Of a stretch of 64,000 nucleotides of DNA, positions 1 to 8,357 are shown piece by piece. The notes below the pieces were generated by a model. That model saw nothing but the letters and a program-made list of their open reading frames with translations. It had not been told where the DNA came from and made no database searches. Both the position numbers and the translations under genes were made by a program. Origin of the DNA: Dyadobacter beijingensis DSM 21582 (GTDB lineage Bacteria > Bacteroidota > Bacteroidia > Cytophagales > Spirosomataceae); NCBI RefSeq assembly GCF_000382205.1, contig NZ_KB907787.1, positions 845,176 to 909,175 on the forward strand, written 5' to 3'. The stretch's first letter is position 1. Every line of letters begins with the position of its first letter.

Positions 1-1044
1 GTTTTCTATGATAAAGCCAATAACCCGGAAGTCATTTTTGTAGAAGATTTCAAGCTGCAAAGCGGCAAGGTGCATTACTTCACGGGCTGGAACCAGCCAC
101 GGTACGGCGCCGAAGAGGAAGAAGGCGGGCGCATTAACCCGTCGCTGAACTTCGTAGAAGCATTTGAAAAACTCGACAACACCTTCGCGCCTATCCCCGC
201 GACGAATGCGAACGGCGCGCCGATCTATTACACCGAGCAGACCGATATTTTTGCCGGTCGCGACGCCCGTCTCGCAGGAACGGTAATGCTGCCGGGGACG
301 ACATTCAAAGGCCGTAAAGTGGACATCTGGGCCGGTTACCAGCTCGGCAACGGCACGATCATCAGCGGCGACGACCGCGGCGCGCAGAAAACGCTCCCCG
401 GCAAATCCGTCCCCGAGCAGGTAGTAGGCTTCGATGGCCCGATCGACGGTTTCGAATTCACCGCTCAAACCGGTTTCTACCTCCGCAAATACCTCGACCC
501 GGTAGTAGGCTCCGGTCAGCGCGGGGTCAACAGCGAAGTGTGGCTCGTTCGCTATCGTTACGCCGAAGTGCTTTTGAATGCAGCAGAGGCCGCATTTGAA
601 CTGGGCCAGGCAGCGGAAGCGGCAGGTTATATGAACCAGGTACGTGCCCGTGCTGGTTTGGTAACACCATTGAAAGCGTCGGAAATCAATTTCGATCGTC
701 TCGTGCACGAGCGCCGCGTGGAGCTCGCATTCGAAGGGCATTTGTTGTACGACATGAAAAGATGGCGCATTGCCCACCAGATCATGGACGGTAATGCGAT
801 TACGGCGGCGGAAGTGTCGAAAGACCTCGGCAAAGCCACCAAGCGCAATACGCAGCCCTGGGGATTGTGGCCTTACAAAATTTACGATCCGGGTTCGCCC
901 AACAATGGCAAGTGGATCTTCAAGCCCGTTAAGCTAAGCCGCATTACCGGCGCCGACCGCTTCCAGCTTGGAAATTACTACTCGTACATCGACGACGCCA
1001 TTATCAGCAACAACCCCAAGCTCGTCAGAAACCCGAACCAATAG
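1..1044 (+). CDS. SusD/RagB-family outer-membrane glycan-binding lipoprotein, C-terminal part (5' end outside window)
   Basis: The frame is open from base 1, so the gene begins upstream of the window. The GTG at 70 is internal and not a credible start. The visible 347 codons carry the SusD C-terminal half: a TPR-like helix pair around 'RYAEVLLNAAEAAFELG', then 'RARAGL', and the typical 'ERRVELAFEGHLLYDMKRW' segment before a long loop that ends the protein. SusD proteins sit on the cell surface over a SusC porin and capture oligosaccharides. The partner SusC is presumably just upstream. The gene leads a co-directional operon: a DUF3823-like lipoprotein starts 27 bp after the stop. Substrate cannot be read from the sequence; the GH43 and GH5-like enzymes downstream suggest a plant-type glycan. 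Confidence 0.93.
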   Translation, partial: VFYDKANNPEVIFVEDFKLQSGKVHYFTGWNQPRYGAEEEEGGRINPSLNFVEAFEKLDNTFAPIPATNANGAPIYYTEQTDIFAGRDARLAGTVMLPGTTFKGRKVDIWAGYQLGNGTIISGDDRGAQKTLPGKSVPEQVVGFDGPIDGFEFTAQTGFYLRKYLDPVVGSGQRGVNSEVWLVRYRYAEVLLNAAEAAFELGQAAEAAGYMNQVRARAGLVTPLKASEINFDRLVHERRVELAFEGHLLYDMKRWRIAHQIMDGNAITAAEVSKDLGKATKRNTQPWGLWPYKIYDPGSPNNGKWIFKPVKLSRITGADRFQLGNYYSYIDDAIISNNPKLVRNPNQ

Positions 1045-1071
1045 GCCATCACATTCAAACGATACGATATC

Positions 1072-1773
1072 ATGAAAATCAGATTTCATATAATGCCGCT
1101 TGTGGCCTTGGTAGCGCTCCTTTCGGCTTGTGAAAAAGACAACTATACCGAACCTAAATCGACGCTTTCGGGGCAGGTCGTGTACAAGGGCGAGCCCATC
1201 GGGGTGGAGGAGGGGCAGGTGCGCCTCCAACTCTGGCAACCCGGTTTCGGCAAGCTGGCCGCCATCGACGCGCCTATTTCACAGAGCGGTACTTACTCTG
1301 CAGTGCTGTTTGACGGTAATTACAAATTGGTTTTTCCCAAAAACCGCGGACCGTTCAAGACCATCTCGAAGGATGCAGCGTCCAAAGACACGCTTTACGT
1401 GAGCCTGGCCGGTAATCAGAAGCTGGATGTGGAGGTCACGCCGTATTACATGATCCGCACGCCACAGTTCAGCGGGGGAGAGAATAAGGTAAATGTTTCA
1501 TTAAAACTCGAAAGAATCCTGGCCGGCACCGAGGGTAAGGACATCGAAAGGGTCTCTCTGTATGTGAACCGAACCGATTTCGTGTCGCGCGCTACCAATG
1601 TGGCTGTGGCGGACATGCCCGGTGCCGACGTGAAAGACCTGAATGCGATCAACCTCTCAGCCACCGTGCCGACGCTTTCGCCCGTGCAGAAGTATGTTTT
1701 TGCCAGGGTAGGCGTCAAAATCAAGGATGTGGAGGACATGGTATTCTCGCCGGTCCAGAAAGTCGATCTATAA
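1072..1773 (+). CDS. DUF3823-like surface lipoprotein associated with SusCD
   Basis: The product has 233 residues with a lipoprotein signal peptide; the lipobox cysteine is residue 20 in 'ALLSACEKD'. The mature part begins with a carboxypeptidase-regulatory-like beta-sandwich ('TLSGQVVYKGEPIGVEEG', about residues 30-110) followed by a second all-beta segment. This architecture, and the place directly after a SusD gene, match the DUF3823 family, whose members are thought to be accessory glycan-binding surface proteins. No catalytic motif is visible. It lies 27 bp after the SusD stop and 51 bp before the next gene, so co-transcription is likely. The family call rests on overall pattern and context, not on a diagnostic motif. 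Confidence 0.8.
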   Translation: MKIRFHIMPLVALVALLSACEKDNYTEPKSTLSGQVVYKGEPIGVEEGQVRLQLWQPGFGKLAAIDAPISQSGTYSAVLFDGNYKLVFPKNRGPFKTISKDAASKDTLYVSLAGNQKLDVEVTPYYMIRTPQFSGGENKVNVSLKLERILAGTEGKDIERVSLYVNRTDFVSRATNVAVADMPGADVKDLNAINLSATVPTLSPVQKYVFARVGVKIKDVEDMVFSPVQKVDL

Positions 1774-1824
1774 TGGGTTCAGTCCCGCATTAAAACCGAA
1801 ACTTTTCTTTAAAAAACCATTTGA

Positions 1825-4800
1825 ATGAGGAATTCCATTGCACTTCTGCTTGTCGGGCTCATCGCGCTGGCATGTGCAAAGAGCAGGCCCGAGCGGCCAA
1901 CCGCCGGAGCGCCGTCGACAAAAGCCGGTGCCTCCAAAGGCCGGCGCGCCGAGGTATTGTTTCTGGGTCACAACAGCAAGCACCACGATTCGGGCAAATA
2001 TGCGCCCTGGCTGGCGGTGAAGCTGTTCAAAAGCGGTATCAACATGTCGTATACCACCGATCCCAAAGACCTTAATCCGGAAAACCTGCGCAGGTACGAC
2101 GGGTTGATCATCTACGCTAACCACGATTCGCTGTCGCCCTCGCAGGAGAGCGCCATGAAGGCATTTGTAGAGGGCGGAAAAGGCCTGATACCGGTCCATT
2201 CGGCGTCGGGCTGTTTCAGGAATTCCTCATGGTATATCAAAACCATCGGCGGCCAGTTTGCTTCACACAAAACGGGCACATTTGAAAACACTATTCTAAA
2301 ACCGGAACACCAGGTCATGAAAGGCATTACCGCCTTTCGGACCTGGGATGAAACTTACGTGCACAAAAACCTGAACCCGGACAAGATCGTCCTGGGCGAG
2401 CGGGTGGAGGGCGATATGCACGAGCCTTACACATGGGTGCGCAACGAGGGCAAAGGCCGCGTTTTCTACACCGCTTACGGCCACGAGGACAGTACCTGGA
2501 CCAACAAAGGCTTCCTCGACCTGGTAAGAAACGGCGTGTTATGGGCTGTCGGCGAAGATGTGCAATCGCAGATCGCCGCATTGAACCTGCCCGACGTGGA
2601 CATTTACAACTCCGACACGATTTCGCATTATACCAAACGCCACGTGGTGCCGAAAATGCAGGAGTCGCTTTCACCGGCTGAATCGAACAAGCTCACGCAG
2701 ATCCCGCCGGATTTTGAAATACAGCTTTTTGCTTCGGAGCCAGACATTACGAACCCTATTGCAATGTCCTGGGACGAGCGTGGCCGCCTTTGGGTGGTAG
2801 AATCCGTGGATTATCCGAACACATTCAAGGAAACCGACGGCGCGGCCAACGACCGCATTAAAATTTGTGAGGATACCAATGGCGACGGCAAGGCCGACAA
2901 ATTCACCGTCTTCGCCGATAAGTTGAATATCCCTACCAGCATGGTGTTTTCCAATGGCGGCATTATCGTGTCCATGGCGCCGGATTTCGTGTTCCTGAAA
3001 GACACCAACGGCGACGATGTGGCCGATGTACGCGAGGTGATCATGACAGGCTGGGGTAAAAACGACACCCACGCCGGGCCATCGAATCTGCAATATGGGT
3101 TTGATAATAAAATCTGGGGCGTACTGGGCTTCTCGGCATTCAACGGGACTATCAATGGCAAGAAAATGAGCTTCTCGCAGGGGCTCTACCATTTCAAACC
3201 GGACGGGAAAGAGTTCGAATATCTCGGAAGCAGCAGTAACAATACCTGGGGCCTTGGCTTTACGGAGGATAACAACGTTTTCCTGTCGACGGCCAATAAC
3301 ACGCACAGCGCATTTTTTTCCATGCCGGGGCGACTCATGCAACGCACTTTGGGTGAAGAGCAGCCATCCGTACAAGCCATTCAGAAGATCGACGGCCACT
3401 ACGATGCGCATGCGATGACGCCCAATTTGCGGCAGGTCGATGTAGTAGGAGGGTTTACTTCCGCTGCCGGTCACCATTTTTACACAGCCCGCAATTTTCC
3501 GAAAGAGTACTGGAACCGCGTCGCATTCGTGACCGAACCGACGGTCCGTTTGGTACACAAAGCGATGCTGGAACCGGATGGTGCAGGTTTTAAAGAAAAA
3601 GACGGCTGGAACTTCATGGCCAGCTCCGACGAATGGTTCGGGCCGGTGCAAGCCGAAGTAGGTCCCGACGGCGCGGTATGGATCGCGGATTGGTATAACT
3701 TCATTATCCAGCACAATGTGTTCGTGCCGGCGCAATCGCCTTCCAAATTCATCCTGCCGTTTGAAGAGCAGCCGCACGGTCCGGGTAATGCATTCAGCAG
3801 CCCGATGCGCGACCTGAACCACGGCCGCGTTTACAGGATTGTCTATAAAAATGCAAAAAAAACACCAGCATTGAAACTCTCGAAAGACGACCTGCCGGGG
3901 CTTGTGGCCGCATTGGAAAACGACAATATGTTCTGGCGCATGACGGCGCAGCGTTTGCTCGTGGAGTCGAAAAAGCTGTCGGTCGTGCCGGATTTGTACA
4001 AAATCATTAATAATCCCAAAGTCGATGAAATTGGTTTGAATAGTCCCGCGGTACATGCATTATGGACGTTACACGGCCTGGGTGTGCTCGACGGCTCTAA
4101 TGCGGAGGCATTGCAGGTCGTAGGCAAAGCATTGACGCACCCGGCAGCAGGCGTACGTAAGGCCGCGGCGAGCGTGCTGCCGAAGCAGGAGCAAAGTTTT
4201 GAAATACTGGAAAAAGGCATGAAAGATGCCAACCTGAATACCCGTCTGAGCGTATTCGTGGCGCTGGCCGAGCTGCCGGCTTCTGACAAAGCGGGCGCAG
4301 CGGTGTACCAGGCTTCCCTCGACGAGCAAAATGCCAAAGACGCGTGGTTGTCGCGAGCGCTGCTGGCAGCCGCCATCAAGCATGAGAAGGGCTTCCTGGC
4401 CGCCGCCGGCAAGCAATCGCAGCCATCGGCATTCACCGCCCAGCTGACGGAGGCATTAGGCCGGGAAGTGTATCCGCTAGGCAGGAGAAACACGCTGCAA
4501 TTCCCGCCGGATGTTTCGGGCAAGGAAATCACGATCCGTGCAACGGTCATCAAAGGCCGCGACCGCGCATTGCAAGGCTTCATTGCCGGCCAGGGCGGTA
4601 AGGATGGCGGTTATGCGCTGTACATCCAGGACGGAAAGATGATCATGGCCGTGAAACAGCACGGTATGCTCAGCCAGGCGGCTACCAGCGGTACCTTACC
4701 CGACAAGTTCGACGTCGTGGCGAGCCTCACGCAGGGCGGCAACATCCGTATTGAAATCGATGGCAAAGAAGCCGCCACGGGCAAGGCGCATATGCTCTTT

Positions 4801-5370
4801 AACGCGCCGCTGAGCAATTCGCTGCGCTCCGGGGAGGATATGGAAGGCGACGACCGGATCGGTAACTACGAAGGGCGATTTGGTTTCGCAGGCAATTTCC
4901 AAAAAGCATCCGTGGAGCTCAACCGTCCCAACGAAGGCGGAAACAATGCCGGAGTTGCGGAAAAACCGGCCGCCAAACCTGCCGCTTCCAACGCGACGGT
5001 AATCGAGCTGAAAGTGGAAAAGGAGATCATGCAGTACGATAAAAAGCTGATCACCGTGAAAGCCGGCCAGAAAGTGGTGATCAATCTCGAAAACCCGGAC
5101 GGTATGCAACACAACCTGCTGATCATCAAACCGGGCACATTGCAGAAAGTTGGGAAGGCCGCGGATGAGCTTCTTACTAATCCGAAAGCTGCTGAAATGC
5201 AATATGTTCCCAAGATTCCGGAAGTGTTGGTTTCGACGAGACTAGTTAATTCGGGAGAAACGGTAACATTGGAATTCACCGTACCCAGCGAGCCCGGTGA
5301 TTATCCGTATGTGTGCACTTTCCCCGGCCACTGGCGCGGTATGAACGGAATCCTGCGGGTGACGAAGTGA
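1825..5370 (+). CDS. Multidomain periplasmic/surface lipoprotein: ThuA + PVC-type dehydrogenase propeller + HEAT + LamG-like + azurin-like cupredoxin
   Basis: The product has 1181 residues. The signal peptide ends in a lipobox with Cys17 ('LIALACAKS'). Modules in order: a ThuA (glutamine-amidotransferase-like) domain, about 41-245; a PQQ/sorbosone-dehydrogenase-like beta-propeller of the 'PVC-type membrane-bound dehydrogenase' kind, about 293-665, starting at 'PPDFEIQLFASEPDIT' and with 'DTNGDGKADKF' calcium-like loops; a HEAT-like helical region, about 677-870; a LamG-like beta-sandwich, about 886-1033; and a C-terminal cupredoxin, about 1058-1181. The cupredoxin has a full type 1 copper set in azurin spacing: His1096, Cys1164, His1169, Met1173. 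This suggests electrons from propeller-mediated sugar oxidation are passed to a fused copper carrier (inference). Substrate and cofactor are not shown by the sequence. The ATG at 1825 is chosen because it gives a complete lipoprotein signal. Confidence 0.88.
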   Translation: MRNSIALLLVGLIALACAKSRPERPTAGAPSTKAGASKGRRAEVLFLGHNSKHHDSGKYAPWLAVKLFKSGINMSYTTDPKDLNPENLRRYDGLIIYANHDSLSPSQESAMKAFVEGGKGLIPVHSASGCFRNSSWYIKTIGGQFASHKTGTFENTILKPEHQVMKGITAFRTWDETYVHKNLNPDKIVLGERVEGDMHEPYTWVRNEGKGRVFYTAYGHEDSTWTNKGFLDLVRNGVLWAVGEDVQSQIAALNLPDVDIYNSDTISHYTKRHVVPKMQESLSPAESNKLTQIPPDFEIQLFASEPDITNPIAMSWDERGRLWVVESVDYPNTFKETDGAANDRIKICEDTNGDGKADKFTVFADKLNIPTSMVFSNGGIIVSMAPDFVFLKDTNGDDVADVREVIMTGWGKNDTHAGPSNLQYGFDNKIWGVLGFSAFNGTINGKKMSFSQGLYHFKPDGKEFEYLGSSSNNTWGLGFTEDNNVFLSTANNTHSAFFSMPGRLMQRTLGEEQPSVQAIQKIDGHYDAHAMTPNLRQVDVVGGFTSAAGHHFYTARNFPKEYWNRVAFVTEPTVRLVHKAMLEPDGAGFKEKDGWNFMASSDEWFGPVQAEVGPDGAVWIADWYNFIIQHNVFVPAQSPSKFILPFEEQPHGPGNAFSSPMRDLNHGRVYRIVYKNAKKTPALKLSKDDLPGLVAALENDNMFWRMTAQRLLVESKKLSVVPDLYKIINNPKVDEIGLNSPAVHALWTLHGLGVLDGSNAEALQVVGKALTHPAAGVRKAAASVLPKQEQSFEILEKGMKDANLNTRLSVFVALAELPASDKAGAAVYQASLDEQNAKDAWLSRALLAAAIKHEKGFLAAAGKQSQPSAFTAQLTEALGREVYPLGRRNTLQFPPDVSGKEITIRATVIKGRDRALQGFIAGQGGKDGGYALYIQDGKMIMAVKQHGMLSQAATSGTLPDKFDVVASLTQGGNIRIEIDGKEAATGKAHMLFNAPLSNSLRSGEDMEGDDRIGNYEGRFGFAGNFQKASVELNRPNEGGNNAGVAEKPAAKPAASNATVIELKVEKEIMQYDKKLITVKAGQKVVINLENPDGMQHNLLIIKPGTLQKVGKAADELLTNPKAAEMQYVPKIPEVLVSTRLVNSGETVTLEFTVPSEPGDYPYVCTFPGHWRGMNGILRVTK

Positions 5371-5373
5371 GTA

Positions 5374-5425
5374 CTCATAAACTATAAACTCATAAACTAT
5401 AAACTCTAAAACTTTGAACTCAAAA
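5374..5425 (+). repeat. A/T-rich 7-8 bp word array between the two ThuA genes
   Basis: Immediately after the stop codon at 5370 the sequence is built of units: CTCATAAACTATAAA (5374-5388), an exact second copy (5389-5403), a degenerate third copy (5404-5418), then CTCAAAA up to the ATG at 5426. Each 15-mer itself splits into 8 + 7. The array forms the whole leader of the next gene and contains no ORF. Confidence 0.75.
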
Positions 5426-6142
5426 ATGAAAATCATTGCCTCATTATTGCTTCTGTTAGCCATGATTGCCAATAATGCAACGGCGGAATCCCGGCCCGGA
5501 AAGAAAACGGCGATCCGTGTGCTGCTCGTAGGCGGCGGTTCCTCGCACGATTTCGACCGGTGGTACAAGCAGGAAGATGTTCAAACGCTTCAAAAAGGCG
5601 GTTTGGCCACGGTGGAATACACGAGTGACCCCGCCACCATTCTACCGAAGCTGAAAGACATCGATGTGCTGTACCTGTCCAACAACCAGCCCATTGCCGA
5701 TAAGGCGACGCGAGACGCCATTTTCGCGTTTGTGGACGCGGGAAAAGGCCTGGTACTGGCACATCCCGCTCTCTGGTACAACTGGGCCGACTGGCCGGAA
5801 TACAACCAGAAGCTCGTAGGAGGCGGCTCGAAAGGTCATGATAAATACGGACCGTTTGAGGTAACCATTACTGCGAAGCATGCAGTGACCAAAGGCGTCC
5901 CGGCGAGTTTCAAGCTGGATGACGAGCTATATTACTTCAAACCGGATGCGGCAGGCACGCCGATCGAAGTGCTCGCCACCGCCAAGGCGGAGACTTCCGA
6001 TAAGGTTTTCCCCAGCATTTTCATTGTCAAATATCCGAAGGGGAGGATAGTGGGCATCGCATTAGGGCATGATGCCAAGTCACATACCATCGAGCCTTAT
6101 CAAACCCTGCTGCGCAATGCAGTAAAATGGGCATCCAACTAA
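5426..6142 (+). CDS. Secreted ThuA-domain protein
   Basis: The product has 238 residues. A TTG codon at 5414 is in frame, but the ATG at 5426 starts a clean signal peptide ('MKIIASLLLLLAMIANNATA') and is preferred. The mature protein is a single ThuA fold ('IRVLLVGGGSSHDFDRWY' near the start, 'DVLYLSNNQPIADKATRDAI', 'GKGLVLAHPALWYNW', and 'GRIVGIALGHD' near the end). ThuA proteins belong to the glutamine-amidotransferase superfamily and occur with Gfo/Idh/MocA oxidoreductases in trehalose and glucoside 3-keto pathways; the exact reaction remains uncertain. It is a paralogue of the N-terminal module of the preceding gene, and a Gfo/Idh/MocA gene follows. Function beyond the family is an inference from context. 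Confidence 0.9.
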   Translation: MKIIASLLLLLAMIANNATAESRPGKKTAIRVLLVGGGSSHDFDRWYKQEDVQTLQKGGLATVEYTSDPATILPKLKDIDVLYLSNNQPIADKATRDAIFAFVDAGKGLVLAHPALWYNWADWPEYNQKLVGGGSKGHDKYGPFEVTITAKHAVTKGVPASFKLDDELYYFKPDAAGTPIEVLATAKAETSDKVFPSIFIVKYPKGRIVGIALGHDAKSHTIEPYQTLLRNAVKWASN

Positions 6143-6149
6143 GCCCTTT

Positions 6150-6290
6150 TTCCTCGGGGTTGAAACCCGGGCCAAAAATGATCGAGCCGCTGGCTCTACG
6201 CTTCCAGACTGCAAATGCCGGGGCCGGAGGCTCGACAAAACAAAAGCAAATCAATCCATTTCTTAACCCGGGGTTTTAACCCGGGGGCTA
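6150..6290. repeat. REP-like doublet (two inverted palindromes around a small hairpin)
   Basis: The 160-bp spacer after the ThuA gene holds a left palindrome at about 6153-6172 (GGGGTTGAAACCCGGG core) and a right palindrome at about 6264-6290 (CCCGGGGTTTTAACCCGGG core). Between them is a hairpin GAGCC-GCT-GGCTC (6184-6196), and CGAGCC at 6183-6188 can instead pair with GGCTCG at 6229-6234. Read in opposite directions the two ends resemble each other (GGGTTT-AACCC followed by G-rich), the layout of a BIME-type REP pair. No RAYT transposase gene is present in the window. Confidence 0.55.
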
Positions 6291-6302
6291 AACAAAGTAA
6301 CA

Positions 6303-7421
6303 ATGAGCGACAAGCAAATCACAGTAGTTATCGTGGGTATGGGTTTCGGGAAAGAGTTTATCCCTATCTATCAAAGCCATCCGAACATCAAGGCGGTGGG
6401 AATTTGTACCCGCAGCAAGCAAACCCGCGACGAGCTGACTGCCAAGTTCAACCTCGATCCTAACCTCGTTTTCGAGCATTTCGAAGACGTTCCCAAGCGC
6501 GACGACGTGGACGCGATACACGTGGTAACCCCCGTGCCCGACCACGCCCGCATGACCCTGGCATCGCTCAATGCCAACAAGCATACCGCCTGCACCATTC
6601 CGATGGCGATGACCGTCGAGGATTGCAAGGCCATTGTAGAAGCCAAACGCCGCTCCGGAAAAGTATATATGATGATGGAAACCGCGCTGTACACCCGCGA
6701 ATTCCTCTACGGCCTGAACCTCGCGCAAACCGGCCAGCTGGGCCGCATTCAGTTTGTACGCGGCTCGCATATCCAGGACATGAGTATGGAAGGCTGGGGC
6801 GAATACTGGAAAGGTTACCCGCCGATGCTTAATGGCACCCATGCTATTTCCCCGCTTTTGAAAATCAACAATACCATTGCCGAAACCGTGGTATGCCACG
6901 GCTCGGGCCGGCTGAGCGACGACCTAGCCAGCCGCTACGGATCGCCTTTCGCTGTGGAGACGGCTACATTCACATTGAAAGGCACCGACGTGGTGGCCGA
7001 AGCGACCCGCTCGCTGTTCGATGTGGTACGCCAGTATCGCGAGAGCTACGATGTGTACGGCACCAAAATGTCGTTCGAATGGGAGCAGTTGCAAGACGAG
7101 GAACACGTGATATTCGATGGCGGCGAGAATGCGACGCGCATCAATGTACCGGATACGGACGAGTTGCTGATTGAGCCGATCAAGCATTTCACGAAACGGG
7201 AGAAGATCGACGACCCGAACCACGTGTCGTTCCTCCAAGGCGCGGGGCACGGCGGTTCGCACCCGCATTTGGTGCAGGAGTTTGTGGCGGCGATTGTCGA
7301 AGGCCGCGATTCGGCGGTGGACGCGGCCTTGGCGGCGAACTACACCTGCGCGGGCATTTGCGCGCACGAGTCGGCTATGAAGGGCGGCATTCGTGTGGAT
7401 GTCCCGAGTTTTGAAGAATAG
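6303..7421 (+). CDS. Gfo/Idh/MocA-family oxidoreductase with non-canonical active-site motif
   Basis: The product has 372 residues with no signal peptide, so it is probably cytoplasmic. The N-terminal Rossmann half begins 'ITVVIVGMGFGKEF', a shortened glycine loop, followed by 'VDAIHVVTPVPDHARM'. The position of the family's usual EKP catalytic motif is occupied by 'CTIPMAM' (residues 97-103), so the canonical lysine is absent; the second half has 'GTHAISPLL', the place of the usual active-site histidine. Members oxidise sugars or inositols with NAD(P). This variant may bind a different substrate or act by another base (inference). It is co-directional with the ThuA gene upstream and a TIM-barrel epimerase-like gene 63 bp downstream. 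The pair recalls clusters that oxidise glycosides at C3 and then process the keto product. Confidence 0.87.
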   Translation: MSDKQITVVIVGMGFGKEFIPIYQSHPNIKAVGICTRSKQTRDELTAKFNLDPNLVFEHFEDVPKRDDVDAIHVVTPVPDHARMTLASLNANKHTACTIPMAMTVEDCKAIVEAKRRSGKVYMMMETALYTREFLYGLNLAQTGQLGRIQFVRGSHIQDMSMEGWGEYWKGYPPMLNGTHAISPLLKINNTIAETVVCHGSGRLSDDLASRYGSPFAVETATFTLKGTDVVAEATRSLFDVVRQYRESYDVYGTKMSFEWEQLQDEEHVIFDGGENATRINVPDTDELLIEPIKHFTKREKIDDPNHVSFLQGAGHGGSHPHLVQEFVAAIVEGRDSAVDAALAANYTCAGICAHESAMKGGIRVDVPSFEE

Positions 7422-7437
7422 TTTTTCCCAATATAAA

Positions 7438-7464
7438 CAAGCCAGGCCTCAAAAACCTGGCTTG
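7438..7464 (+). terminator. Intra-operon stem-loop after the Gfo/Idh/MocA gene
   Basis: CAAGCCAGG at 7438-7446 pairs with CCTGGCTTG at 7456-7464 around a 9-nt A-rich loop. The stem is perfect, but no T-run follows on the plus strand, and the next gene starts only 20 bp further on. It is more likely a weak or attenuating terminator or an mRNA-stabilising hairpin than a full stop. Confidence 0.4.
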
Positions 7465-7484
7465 CTGCTAAAACCTGAACCCTT

Positions 7485-8357
7485 ATGCTATTCGGCGCCA
7501 GTACATTTATCTGGGTATCCCCGTTCTCGACGGACCATATAGCCCTGCTCACGAAGGTCAAAAACATGGGCTACGACATCATTGAAATAGCCGTGGAGGA
7601 CACCCGCATTATCGACTGGAAACTCATTCGGGACACCGCCCGCGACCTGGATCTCAAAATCACGATCAGCGGCGCATTCGGGCCGGAGCGCGACATTTCC
7701 AGTACCGACCCCGCATTCCGCGAGATCGGTAAGCAATACATCATCGACTGCATCCGCATCGCCGGACAAATGGACAGCCCGGTGTTCGGCGGGCCGGTGT
7801 ATTCGGCTGTCGGCAAGACGCGCATTGTTTCCGAAGAGCAGAAAATGCAGGAACGCGCGTGGTGTGTGGATATTTTGAAAGAAGTAAGCCAAATCGCCGG
7901 TGATTGCGGGGTGACGCTCGGGTTAGAACCGCTGAACCGCTTCGAAACGGACATGGTGAACACCGTGGACCAGGCATTGTCGATTTTGGACGAGGTAGGG
8001 AGCCCGCATCTGAAAATCGTGCTCGATACCTTTCATTCCAATATCGAGGAAAAAGATATTCCCGCTTCGATCAGGAAAATCGGGAAAGATCTGCTTTGTC
8101 ATGTACAAGGCAACGAAAGCGACCGCGGCACGCCCGGTACCGGCCACCTCGAATGGGAAGGCATTCAGGAAGCGCTTTCGGAAATCGGTTACGACGGCGC
8201 CGTGGTGATCGAGACCTTCGGGCAACCCTCCAAAGAACTGGCGCGCGCGGCCTGCATCTGGCGGCCATTGGCGAACAGCGCCGACGAGCTGGCCGAAGAA
8301 GGGCTCGCTTTTTACAAGAAATTGTTTGTTCCAACTCATTCCGTCATCAATGCGTAG
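7485..8357 (+). CDS. Sugar phosphate isomerase/epimerase-like TIM-barrel protein (xylose isomerase-like AP endonuclease fold)
   Basis: The product has 290 residues and is predicted cytoplasmic. The fold and metal ligands match the D-tagatose/D-psicose 3-epimerase-type family: Glu in 'LGLEPLNRFETDM', Asp and His in 'VLDTFHSNIEE', His in 'LLCHVQGNESDRG', and the final Glu in 'AVVIETFGQ'. All four expected metal-binding positions are present, so the enzyme looks active. The natural substrate is unknown; next to a Gfo/Idh/MocA gene it may isomerise or cleave a keto-glycoside (inference). The ATG at 7485 follows an intra-operon hairpin. The end overlaps the next gene's start (8350) by 8 bp, which suggests translational coupling. 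Confidence 0.88.
   Translation: MLFGASTFIWVSPFSTDHIALLTKVKNMGYDIIEIAVEDTRIIDWKLIRDTARDLDLKITISGAFGPERDISSTDPAFREIGKQYIIDCIRIAGQMDSPVFGGPVYSAVGKTRIVSEEQKMQERAWCVDILKEVSQIAGDCGVTLGLEPLNRFETDMVNTVDQALSILDEVGSPHLKIVLDTFHSNIEEKDIPASIRKIGKDLLCHVQGNESDRGTPGTGHLEWEGIQEALSEIGYDGAVVIETFGQPSKELARAACIWRPLANSADELAEEGLAFYKKLFVPTHSVINA

Noticed and set aside
2671..4056. Minus-strand open frame of 461 codons
   Set aside because: It lies fully inside the propeller/HEAT part of the plus-strand multidomain gene and reads as compositional shadow with no recognisable domain.
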